A stretch of DNA of 7,946 nucleotides from positions 1 through 7,946 of the forward strand of contig CAAFJQ010000017.1 in assembly GCA_900763245.1 (NCBI GenBank), given 5' to 3'. Position numbers and translations under genes: made by a program. Of this stretch, positions 1 to 5,824 are shown piece by piece. Source of the stretch: Bacilli bacterium. GTDB taxonomy: Bacteria > Bacillota_I > Bacilli_A > RFN20 > CAG-288. A model generated the notes under the pieces. That model saw nothing but the letters and a program-made list of their open reading frames with translations, made no database searches and was not told the DNA's origin. Position 1 is the first letter of the stretch. Each line of letters begins with the position of its first letter.

Positions 1-58
1 ATAAACTCGGCCTATAGAGTAAACCGAATTGTGAAACCTTTATTTAAATTCTAAATGT

Positions 59-75
59 ATAAAAACGCTTACATA
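59..75. promoter_or_regulatory. Candidate cre (CcpA-type) operator before the dehydrogenase gene
   Basis: The 17 bases ATAAAAACGCTTACATA fit the Gram-positive catabolite-response consensus WTGNAARCGNWWWCAWW at 16 of 17 positions; only the G of the TG (base 61) is missing. On the other strand the core reads TGTAAGCGTTTTTA, again with a single mismatch. It ends five bases before the -10 box, where a bound CcpA-like protein would block RNA polymerase. Seen: the match and its position. Inferred: carbon-catabolite repression of the dehydrogenase gene. No ccpA gene is in the window. Confidence 0.4.
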
Positions 76-77
76 AT

Positions 78-86
78 TGCTATAAT
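78..86 (+). promoter_or_regulatory. Extended -10 promoter of the dehydrogenase gene
   Basis: TGCTATAAT is a perfect extended -10 element (TG, one base, TATAAT). No good -35 hexamer lies 16-18 bases upstream, which is tolerated at extended -10 promoters. Transcription would start near base 93, giving a leader of about 15 bases that opens almost directly with the GGAGG ribosome site (94-98). Confidence 0.6.
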
Positions 87-107
87 AATTGTCGGAGGTT
101 TTAAAAA

Positions 108-878
108 ATGAAACTTGAAAACAAAGTAGCTGTCATCACTGGTGCCTCTTCCGGTGTCGGAAGAGAAACCGCACTTCTTTTCGCAAAAGAAGGATGCAAT
201 GTTGTCGCTGTTGCAAGAAGAGAAGAAAGACTTATCGCTTTAGCCAAAGAAGCCGAAGAAAAGGGCTATAAGGGAAAGATTTTACCTTTCAAGGGTGATA
301 TTTCCTTAGAAGAAGTCAACTTCAAGATGATCGATTTCGCCATTGAAAAATTCGGCCATTTCGATATCCTCATCAACAACGCCGGATTGATGGACAATTT
401 CGCTCCTGTCGATGAACTCGATTCCGAGCTTTTGAAGAAATTGATGGCAGTCGACGTATATGGACCCGCTTTCGCTACCAAGAAAGCCACTCAGGAATTC
501 ACCAAGAGCGGTGTCAAGGGAAGCATTGTCACCATCGCCTCTATCGCCGGTATCTGCGGCGGAAAGAGCGGCTGTGCCTACACCATGGCAAAGCACGCCG
601 TCTTAGGCTTGGTCAAGAACACTGCTTTCAACTATCGTTCTCAGCTCCGCTGCAACGCTATCTGCCCTGGCGGAATCGCTACTGAAATGGTCAGCCCTGA
701 AGCATTCGCCAACGCCTCCCAGAAAGGTCTTGCCTCTGTCATGTTAGCCAACCAGTTCCAGACTCCTATGGCAACTCCTTTACAGATTGCCGAAGTCGCT
801 TTATTCTTAGCAAGCGATGATTCTTCTATCGTCAATGGCGCAGTTGTCACTGCCGATAGCGGTCTTACCACTTTCTAA
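108..878 (+). CDS. Short-chain dehydrogenase/reductase (SDR), probably NADP(H)-dependent
   Basis: A 256-residue classical SDR, the usual length for a single-domain cytoplasmic Rossmann enzyme. Seen: the cofactor loop TGASSGVG (residues 11-18), NNAG (90-93), Ser145 in the VTIAS strand, the YTMAK motif with catalytic Tyr158 and Lys162, the PGG turn (187-189), and the family ending with NGAVVTADSG. Arg37-Arg38 after the second strand, instead of an acidic residue, suggests NADP(H) over NAD(H). The start is set by GGAGG at 94-98. Odd point: where classical SDRs carry the tetrad Asn in a NxxG motif, this protein has Asp116 (DVYG). The substrate cannot be read from sequence; 3-oxoacyl-ACP reductase, sugar or hydroxysteroid dehydrogenase activities are all possible. 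Codon choice (many GTC, ATC and GCC codons) suggests good expression. A strong hairpin follows the stop. Confidence 0.93.
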   Translation: MKLENKVAVITGASSGVGRETALLFAKEGCNVVAVARREERLIALAKEAEEKGYKGKILPFKGDISLEEVNFKMIDFAIEKFGHFDILINNAGLMDNFAPVDELDSELLKKLMAVDVYGPAFATKKATQEFTKSGVKGSIVTIASIAGICGGKSGCAYTMAKHAVLGLVKNTAFNYRSQLRCNAICPGGIATEMVSPEAFANASQKGLASVMLANQFQTPMATPLQIAEVALFLASDDSSIVNGAVVTADSGLTTF

Positions 879-893
879 CCTAGTCAAAGACTT

Positions 894-931
894 GGTGGCG
901 TGAGAACACTCACGCCACTTTTCTTGTTTTT
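894..931 (+). terminator. Intrinsic terminator or attenuator after the SDR gene
   Basis: A perfect 10-bp stem (GTGGCGTGAG 895-904 with CTCACGCCAC 909-918, extendable by one G-T pair) closes a four-base AACA loop and is followed by a broken T-tract (TTTT, TT, TTTTT over 919-931). A weaker hairpin lies just upstream (879-895, loop AAA). The T-tract runs almost into the AAGGAG of the next gene, leaving no room for a new promoter, so this probably acts as a partial terminator between the two genes. Confidence 0.85.
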
Positions 932-945
932 GAGAAGGAGACACT

Positions 946-1236
946 ATGTATTACATCTATTTAGGAAAAAGAGGAGACTTCTCATCTCCTGAAAAACTCA
1001 TCATCCAGTATGAAAACAACTGGTTTTATCGAAAAAAGACAACGGATTGGGAACTCATGGAAGAGGAGGAAATCCTCTCTTTGAAGTCCGGTAATGATGA
1101 GAACTATTACGCAATCGAAAAAGATCAGTTCAACTCTATTCTCTCTTCCTGGGGAGGAAGCAGATTCGGATATAAGAATCTCGATCTTACAGGAGAAGAA
1201 GATGACTCCGGTTACGGAGATGAATACGATGACTGA
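946..1236 (+). CDS. Small acidic hypothetical protein
   Basis: A 96-residue protein I do not recognise. The start is well supported by AAGGAG at 935-940, five bases before the ATG. It is rich in aromatic residues (MYYIY start, three Trp, many Tyr) and in acidic residues, with an EEEE run at 39-42 and a strongly acidic, Gly/Tyr-containing tail over about the last 14 residues. There is no signal peptide, membrane segment or cysteine motif, so it is probably a soluble cytoplasmic protein. Its only visible route to transcription is read-through of the hairpin at 894-931 from the dehydrogenase promoter, so its level may be a set fraction of that gene's. Function unknown; a role as a small binding or adaptor protein would be speculation. 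Confidence 0.75.
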   Translation: MYYIYLGKRGDFSSPEKLIIQYENNWFYRKKTTDWELMEEEEILSLKSGNDENYYAIEKDQFNSILSSWGGSRFGYKNLDLTGEEDDSGYGDEYDD

Positions 1237-1274
1237 TTTTTAAAATTGTTTTTTGTGCTTTTATGCTAAATCTG

Positions 1275-1303
1275 ATGAAATTTTCTTGATAAACAAGTAA
1301 AAT
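1275..1303 (+). promoter_or_regulatory. Candidate promoter of the DUF523 operon, close to the start codon
   Basis: TAAAAT (1298-1303) is a 5-of-6 match to the -10 consensus, with ATGAAA (1275-1280, 4 of 6) exactly 17 bases upstream. Only nine bases separate the -10 box from the ATG at 1313, so the predicted transcript begins about three bases before the start codon. No Shine-Dalgarno is present, which fits a leaderless or nearly leaderless mRNA. Confidence 0.45.
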
Positions 1304-1312
1304 AAAAACATT

Positions 1313-1777
1313 ATGAAAGAAAAAATATTGGTATCTGCTTGTCTTATCGGAGAAAATTGCCGATATGACGGAAAAAGCAATCTTAGAAAAGAAGTACTGG
1401 CTTTGGCCAAATACTATGACTTGATTCCTGTCTGCCCTGAAGTCAACGGTGGAATGAAGACACCGAGACCGAATTCCGAAATCATCGGAAACAAAGTCAT
1501 CAATGTCAGAGGAAAAGATGAAACACAATTCTATTATGATGGTGCCTATTGGGCGACATCCATCGCTAGAATCTACAACATCAAACTGGCCGTCATGAAA
1601 GAAAGAAGCCCTAGCTGCGGATGCAAAGTCATCCACAACGGAAAATTCGATGGAAAAGTCATTCCAGGAAAAGGAATCGCTGTCCGTCAATTGGAAAAGA
1701 TGGGTGTCAAAGTGATTGATGAAGACGATGCAGTCGAGCTGTTGAAACAATTGGAGGAAAACAACAATGCTAAGTGA
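1313..1777 (+). CDS. DUF523 family protein (TudS-like thiouracil desulfurase relative)
   Basis: A 154-residue single-domain DUF523 (COG1683) protein of typical length. Seen: the N-terminal SACLIGENCRYDG motif (residues 8-20), VCPEVNGGMKTPR (40-52) and the KERSPSCG motif (96-103). Cys10, Cys41 and Cys102 sit where the TudS subgroup uses three cysteines to hold a [4Fe-4S] cluster; Cys16 and Cys104 are extra. Known of the family: TudS members remove sulfur from 2- and 4-thiouracil. Whether this one does is an inference, because DUF523 is broad. It is the first gene of a three-gene operon and its last 11 bases overlap the next gene. It has no visible ribosome site, and its start lies just downstream of a candidate promoter, so it may be translated from a leaderless mRNA. 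Confidence 0.88.
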   Translation: MKEKILVSACLIGENCRYDGKSNLRKEVLALAKYYDLIPVCPEVNGGMKTPRPNSEIIGNKVINVRGKDETQFYYDGAYWATSIARIYNIKLAVMKERSPSCGCKVIHNGKFDGKVIPGKGIAVRQLEKMGVKVIDEDDAVELLKQLEENNNAK

Positions 1778-2873
1778 TGAACAATTCTCCCAAGAAGTAA
1801 AGTCCAAATCTTATGTAGTCAAACAGATGACGGACATTCTTAACAACCCCAACTTCAAAAATCTTCGTGAAAATCTTAAAAACGACCGCAAGAAGAAAAT
1901 GATTATCACCCTTTCTATCGGCGGTGCTTTAGGTCTGATTCTCGGCTTCATTGTCGGTTTCACATCCGAAAGTGCACTCATCGGTGTCGTTGTCGGTGTT
2001 TTTGTCTTCTTATGCAGCTTGATCGGACTCGCAACGATTGCAAAATCCGCAAAGAACAAATATGCAGCCAGCATTGCACCTGAAGTCATCAATGCTCTTT
2101 ATGGTCCTAATGCCGAGTACGCTCCTAATGGTGGTTATTCAAAAGAGTATCTTGTCAATCTCGACTGTTTCCCCGTCCGCACACTCAATCAGGATACCTT
2201 GATCAAGGGACACTATTTCGGCATTCCTTTCACTGTCGCCAATGTCGAATCCTATCACTATGAGACTAGAGGAAGCGGCAAGAATCAGAGACAGGAAAAA
2301 GTCACTGACTTCTTAGGCTCTGTCATGTCCTTCAGAATGAACAAGCCTTCCAAGTCCCTCATCAAAGTCATGGAAGGTTCCAATTTATTCAGCGGAAAGA
2401 CCATCGACTTCGAAAGCAGTGCTTTCAACAAGAAGTTCAACACCTATTCCGATGATAGAGAAAACGCCTTCTACATCATCACTCCTCAGCTTCAGTTAGC
2501 AATGTTGGATATTGAAAAAGCATTGCCGGGCGGATTAAAGATCTTATTCCGCGGAGATGAGCTTGTCATCGTCGCAGCAGGAAATACAACCACATTCTCC
2601 GGAATCAACTTAAAAGAAAGCGACAACTATAATATCAATGTCATTCTTGACAGCATTCTTGCCCCTGGCTTTGTCGTTGAAAAGATGAACCTCGATCATA
2701 AGTTCTTCCTCAACGAGAACGATATTGCAGATCTGGTCAAAAAGAACAAAGAAAACAAGGACGAAGAAGACAAGGCAGCGATTGAAAAAGCGCTTGAAAA
2801 CAACAAGGACGCTTTGGATATCAACAAAGAAGATATCGAGAAAATCAAAGATACCATCGACTCTAATCAATGA
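1767..2873 (+). CDS. DUF3137 family membrane protein
   Basis: A 368-residue protein. The start is supported by GGAGG at 1753-1757, inside the preceding gene. After a charged N-terminal stretch (about 1-44) come two adjacent hydrophobic helices (about 45-64 and 71-92) separated by a short loop, then a large soluble domain (about 95-310). The segment 212-240 (IDFESSAFNKKFNTYSDD followed by an AFYIITP motif) and the following LFRGDELVIVAAG region match the DUF3137 pattern as I know it. The C-terminus (about 320-365) is a Lys/Glu/Asp-rich probable helix or coiled coil. The hairpin-like membrane topology should leave both ends in the cytoplasm. The function of the family is not established. The stop overlaps the next start as ATGA (2870-2873), which implies translational coupling to the dihydrouridine synthase. 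Confidence 0.85.
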   Translation: MLSDEQFSQEVKSKSYVVKQMTDILNNPNFKNLRENLKNDRKKKMIITLSIGGALGLILGFIVGFTSESALIGVVVGVFVFLCSLIGLATIAKSAKNKYAASIAPEVINALYGPNAEYAPNGGYSKEYLVNLDCFPVRTLNQDTLIKGHYFGIPFTVANVESYHYETRGSGKNQRQEKVTDFLGSVMSFRMNKPSKSLIKVMEGSNLFSGKTIDFESSAFNKKFNTYSDDRENAFYIITPQLQLAMLDIEKALPGGLKILFRGDELVIVAAGNTTTFSGINLKESDNYNINVILDSILAPGFVVEKMNLDHKFFLNENDIADLVKKNKENKDEEDKAAIEKALENNKDALDINKEDIEKIKDTIDSNQ

Positions 2874-3862
2874 AAACATTTTCTATTGCAGATATTGAGA
2901 TAAGAAACAGATACGCATTAGCTCCCTTAGCGGGATTCACAGACTACGCCATGCGAAAGCTTTGCTATGATGCTGGCGCCGGTCTTTTATATACGGAAAT
3001 GGAATCCTGCGAAGCTTTATGCTTCAATTCCAAGCTCACAATCGAAGACATCAAGAATACAAAACTGGACAAAGCAAACTGTCCTGACGGGAAGCTTGCT
3101 CTCCAGATTTTCGGTGGAAAAGAAGAATCCGTTTTAAAATCCATTCCTATCTGTGAAGAATACGGAGATTACGATTTCCTCGATTTCAACTGCGGTTGCC
3201 CAGTTCCTAAAGTCATCAAACAGCATTCAGGAAGCTACTGGCTCAATCGAGAAGACGAACTGATTTCCCTGCTTAGAAAGATGGTAACCATCTCTTCTAA
3301 ACCAGTGATCGTCAAAATCAGAATCGGTTACTCTTCCATTATGGATATTGTTCCATTATGCAAGAGAATCGAAGAAGCCGGCGTCAAAGCAATCGCCGTA
3401 CATGGAAGAACAAGAAGTGAGTTCTTCTCCTCTCCTGTTCACTATGATGTCATAAAAGACATCAAGAAGAATGTATCGATTCCTGTCATCGCAAACGGAG
3501 AGATCACGCAGAACAATTTCCAGTCTGTTTTCGATGAAACAGATGCTGATGCTGTGATGATCGGTCAACACGCTATCGGATATCCGAAGATCTTTTCCGA
3601 TATGATTGCAATAGAGGAAAACAGACCAGTCGAAGAAACGACTATCTTCTCTCAGCTGAATGATTTCAGAAAGCATCTAGATCTGATTTTCTCCATCAAA
3701 GATGAAAGAAGCGCAGCTTCTATCATGAGAAGCTTTGCAGTCAATTATGTCAAAGGATTTTCTGATAGCAAAAAATACAGAAATCTATTGGTCCATTGTT
3801 CGTCCAAGGAAGAATATCTGTCTGCGATCAAGATGATCGAAGGCGAAAATTCTGCACGATAA
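2870..3862 (+). CDS. dus: tRNA-dihydrouridine synthase (Dus family)
   Basis: A 330-residue FMN enzyme that reduces uridine to dihydrouridine in tRNA using NADPH. Seen: the opening APLAGFTDYAMR (18-29), LQIFGG (78-83), the catalytic loop DFNCGCPVPKV (105-115) with Cys110 as the conserved acid, VKIRIG (148-153) with the flavin-side Lys149, HGRTRSEFF (178-186), VIANGEI (206-212) and DAVMIGQHAIGYPKIF (227-242). The usual GR(G/A) phosphate-binding segment is GQH here, and the segment after the catalytic Cys (HSGSYWL) is less standard than the common GSALL type, so it is a divergent branch; I cannot assign DusA, B or C. It has no Shine-Dalgarno and its ATG overlaps the previous stop codon, so translation is probably coupled. 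No strong terminator follows; 3863-3910 holds only weak inverted repeats. Confidence 0.93.
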   Translation: MKTFSIADIEIRNRYALAPLAGFTDYAMRKLCYDAGAGLLYTEMESCEALCFNSKLTIEDIKNTKLDKANCPDGKLALQIFGGKEESVLKSIPICEEYGDYDFLDFNCGCPVPKVIKQHSGSYWLNREDELISLLRKMVTISSKPVIVKIRIGYSSIMDIVPLCKRIEEAGVKAIAVHGRTRSEFFSSPVHYDVIKDIKKNVSIPVIANGEITQNNFQSVFDETDADAVMIGQHAIGYPKIFSDMIAIEENRPVEETTIFSQLNDFRKHLDLIFSIKDERSAASIMRSFAVNYVKGFSDSKKYRNLLVHCSSKEEYLSAIKMIEGENSAR

Positions 3863-3910
3863 TTGCTTATTTGAGCATTTTAGAGGATATAGCAATCAGT
3901 AAAATCATTT

Positions 3911-3948
3911 TTTTGCGATTAAAACACGCAAAATATATACATTTTGTG
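3911..3948. promoter_or_regulatory. Candidate operator with overlapping inverted repeats before the DeoR gene
   Basis: Two interlocked perfect inverted repeats share a central half-site: TTTTGCG (3911-3917) with CGCAAAA (3927-3933), and CAAAAT (3929-3934) with ATTTTG (3941-3946). This gives three similar half-sites spaced along one side of the promoter region. DeoR-family genes are commonly autoregulated, so this is a plausible binding site for the protein encoded just downstream. The binding itself is inferred. Confidence 0.45.
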
Positions 3949-3960
3949 ATTGGAAAATAG

Positions 3961-3966
3961 TACAAT
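3961..3966 (+). promoter_or_regulatory. Candidate -10 box of the DeoR-kinase operon
   Basis: TACAAT is a 5-of-6 match to the -10 consensus. The predicted transcript start (about 3973) lies just before the GGAG ribosome site at 3974-3977 and the ATG at 3986. The -35 position (about 3938-3943) is a poor match and overlaps the inverted repeats. An alternative is TTGCGA (3913-3918) with TATACA (3936-3941) at 17-base spacing. Confidence 0.4.
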
Positions 3967-3985
3967 AACTTACGGAGAAATTTAT

Positions 3986-4774
3986 ATGAGCTTTAAAACA
4001 CGTGATAGCGAAATTCTAAGACTGTTGGATGAGAGTCCCAGTCAATTCGTGGCAGTAGAAAACCTGGCCGAATATTTCAAAACCAGCGAATCAACCATTC
4101 GAAGAGATCTGCAGAGAATGGCCTCACAGCATCAGCTGATGCGTGTCCATGGCGGTGCAGCAAGCCTTCACTTCTCAGGCAACTTCAAGTTCGATCGTCT
4201 GGACAAGGAATATCTGGAAAGAGAAAGAACAGAACCAGAAGTCAAGAAATTCATCGCAAAGAAAGCAGCTTCCTTTGTCAAGGACGGCTCCTGCATCTAT
4301 CTTGATGCTTCAACGACAGTCGCCAGCATGATTCCCTACCTCCCTTCTCACAAGAACATCTGCTATGTGACAAATTCGCCTTTGTTAGCACAGAAACTTG
4401 CTGAAAAGGGAATGACCTGCTATGTAACAGGTGGAGAACTGAAGCTGACTACCAATGCCTTCATCGGTTCCTACGCTCTGGAATTCCTGAAGAGATTCAA
4501 CTTCGATATCGGATTCTTCGGAACAAACGGCATTCATCCTCAGGCCAAGTTCACAACACCCGATCCTCAGGAATGCGCCATCAAGTCCGCAGCCATCAAC
4601 AAATGCTTCTCTTCCTACATCTTGGCCGATCACACTAAATTCGATAAGATTGCAACAGCGACCTTCTCCGATTTCTCAAGACCGATTGTCATCACAGAAC
4701 AGATTGAAGAGAAATACAAATCCATCACCAAGATGATCAAAGCCGATATGCCTAAAAAAGATTCGATTAATTAA
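3986..4774 (+). CDS. DeoR/GlpR-family transcriptional repressor
   Basis: A 262-residue DNA-binding regulator of sugar-phosphate metabolism. I chose the ATG at 3986 because GGAG (3974-3977) precedes it and because the upstream in-frame TTG at 3950 lies before the likely -10 box. Seen: an N-terminal helix-turn-helix (about residues 22-45) with recognition helix SESTIRRDLQRM, the RVHGGA wing (53-58), then a DeoRC sensor domain with YLDASTT (105-111; most relatives have LDAGTT), VTNSPLLA (128-135), a GG turn (149-150), GTNGI (179-183), the T...QECAIK segment (190-200) and ADHTKF (214-219). Family members are usually released from DNA by a phosphorylated sugar, typically a substrate or product of the kinase they control. 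The kinase gene starts 21 bases downstream, so control of that operon and of itself is likely. Confidence 0.92.
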   Translation: MSFKTRDSEILRLLDESPSQFVAVENLAEYFKTSESTIRRDLQRMASQHQLMRVHGGAASLHFSGNFKFDRLDKEYLERERTEPEVKKFIAKKAASFVKDGSCIYLDASTTVASMIPYLPSHKNICYVTNSPLLAQKLAEKGMTCYVTGGELKLTTNAFIGSYALEFLKRFNFDIGFFGTNGIHPQAKFTTPDPQECAIKSAAINKCFSSYILADHTKFDKIATATFSDFSRPIVITEQIEEKYKSITKMIKADMPKKDSIN

Positions 4775-4795
4775 TTTATAAAAGGAGATCAAAAA

Positions 4796-5725
4796 ATGAT
4801 TTATTCACTCACCATTGCTCCGGCTATGGATTATAGCCTTAACTTAGGAGACAAAAAGCTGAATGTCGGATGCACAAACAGATTGAAGGATGACGGCTTC
4901 TCTCTTGGCGGAAAGGGCATCACTGTCGCAAGAATGCTCAACAACCTCCGCGTTAAGAACATTCCGATCGTCGCACTTGGCGGTTCCATGGGAAAACAGA
5001 TGAGAGACATCATCGACAAGGAATATGATAAAGCAGTTTACCTTCCTACCGAAGGCAATTCCCGTCTCAATGTCATGATCACCGGACCTCACGAAGATAC
5101 CAGATTCAACGTCGAAGCTCCGAAGGTCAAAGAAAAAGGATTGGAGAAGCTCTTTGCCTACATCAAGAAGAACGTCAAGAAAGATGACATCATGATCCTC
5201 TCCGGTTCTTTAGGACAGGAAGACAAGGGATTATACGCAAAGATCATCGCTGAATATCTCAATCCTGTCGGTGCTATCGCTATTCTCGATACCACTGGCG
5301 AAGCCTTGGATAGAGCACTTGAGACTCATCCTTTCATGATCAAGCCTAACGATGAAGAGCTCGGCGACTTATTAGGAAAGCCGATGAACACAGCCGAAGA
5401 TATCTTGGCCGGTGGCGAAGAACTCAAGAAGAAAGGTCCTCTTTCCGTCCTTGTCACCATGGGAAGCAAAGGTGCTTACTACTTTGCTGAAGATGGTCAC
5501 GTCTATCACTGCTCCAACGCTCAAGGAACACAGATCTCTGCAGTCGGTGCCGGTGATTCCTCTATCTCCGGTTTCATCAAAGGTTTAAGCGAAAAGGTCA
5601 GCATCGAAAAGAGACTTCAGTACTCGATGGCTGCTGGCGGTGCCACTGCTTTCAGTGAACACTTAGGTTCCTATAAGCTCTGGAAGTCCTTGCTTCCTCA
5701 GATCAAAGTCACTTTAGTCAAGTAA
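4796..5725 (+). CDS. PfkB-family sugar-phosphate kinase (1-phosphofructokinase/LacC-like)
   Basis: A 309-residue cytoplasmic kinase of normal family length; AAAGGAG (4781-4787) sets the start. Seen: N-terminal TIAPAMD (6-12) with substrate Asp12, GGKG (38-41), SRLNV (89-93) with Arg90, DTRFN (101-105), SGSLG (136-140), DTTGEAL (165-171), KPNDEEL (183-189), and the ATP/anion-hole motif AVGAGDSSISGF (249-260) with catalytic Asp254. These place it in the FruK/LacC/Pfk-2 branch, which phosphorylates fructose 1-phosphate, tagatose 6-phosphate or fructose 6-phosphate. Two normally conserved Asn residues are changed: the N of the NPAxD motif is Ala9 and the N of GGKGxN is Thr43, so the substrate may differ. 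It is cotranscribed with the DeoR repressor, but no fructose PTS or other transporter gene follows; a strong terminator does. Confidence 0.88.
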   Translation: MIYSLTIAPAMDYSLNLGDKKLNVGCTNRLKDDGFSLGGKGITVARMLNNLRVKNIPIVALGGSMGKQMRDIIDKEYDKAVYLPTEGNSRLNVMITGPHEDTRFNVEAPKVKEKGLEKLFAYIKKNVKKDDIMILSGSLGQEDKGLYAKIIAEYLNPVGAIAILDTTGEALDRALETHPFMIKPNDEELGDLLGKPMNTAEDILAGGEELKKKGPLSVLVTMGSKGAYYFAEDGHVYHCSNAQGTQISAVGAGDSSISGFIKGLSEKVSIEKRLQYSMAAGGATAFSEHLGSYKLWKSLLPQIKVTLVK

Positions 5726-5733
5726 ACAATCAT

Positions 5734-5768
5734 AATGAAAAAGCCATCACAATGATGGCTTTTTCATT
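5734..5768. terminator. Bidirectional intrinsic terminator between convergent genes
   Basis: A perfect stem of 15-16 bp (right arm TGATGGCTTTTTCAT, 5753-5767) closes a three-base CAA loop. The A-run in the left arm and T-run in the right arm give a T-tract on either strand, so it can end transcripts of the kinase operon (stop at 5725) and of the leftward exonuclease gene (stop at 5825). The remaining 5769-5824 holds only weak short repeats. Confidence 0.93.
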
Positions 5769-5824
5769 TGCTTTATTATTACCAATTCTATTGAATGATA
5801 GACAATTGCTAATCTTATCATCTT

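Noticed and set aside
1..54. Open frame from the window edge to TAA at 52-54, possibly the end of an upstream gene
   Set aside because: Only 17 codons, no recognisable motif, and too short to separate from chance.
1187..1807. 206-residue minus-strand open frame opposite the DUF523 gene
   Set aside because: It is antisense to a protein with clear family motifs, has no ribosome site, and its sequence is the Ser/Phe/Asp-rich pattern expected of a shadow frame.
3862..3896. ATTGCT/AGCAAT inverted repeat after the dihydrouridine synthase gene as a terminator
   Set aside because: Only six pairs around a 23-base spacer with no T-tract following; too weak to call.
3950..3985. Upstream TTG start for the DeoR gene (12 extra residues)
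   Set aside because: The TTG lies before the likely -10 box and has no ribosome site, whereas the ATG at 3986 has GGAG at the right distance and gives the normal family N-terminus.
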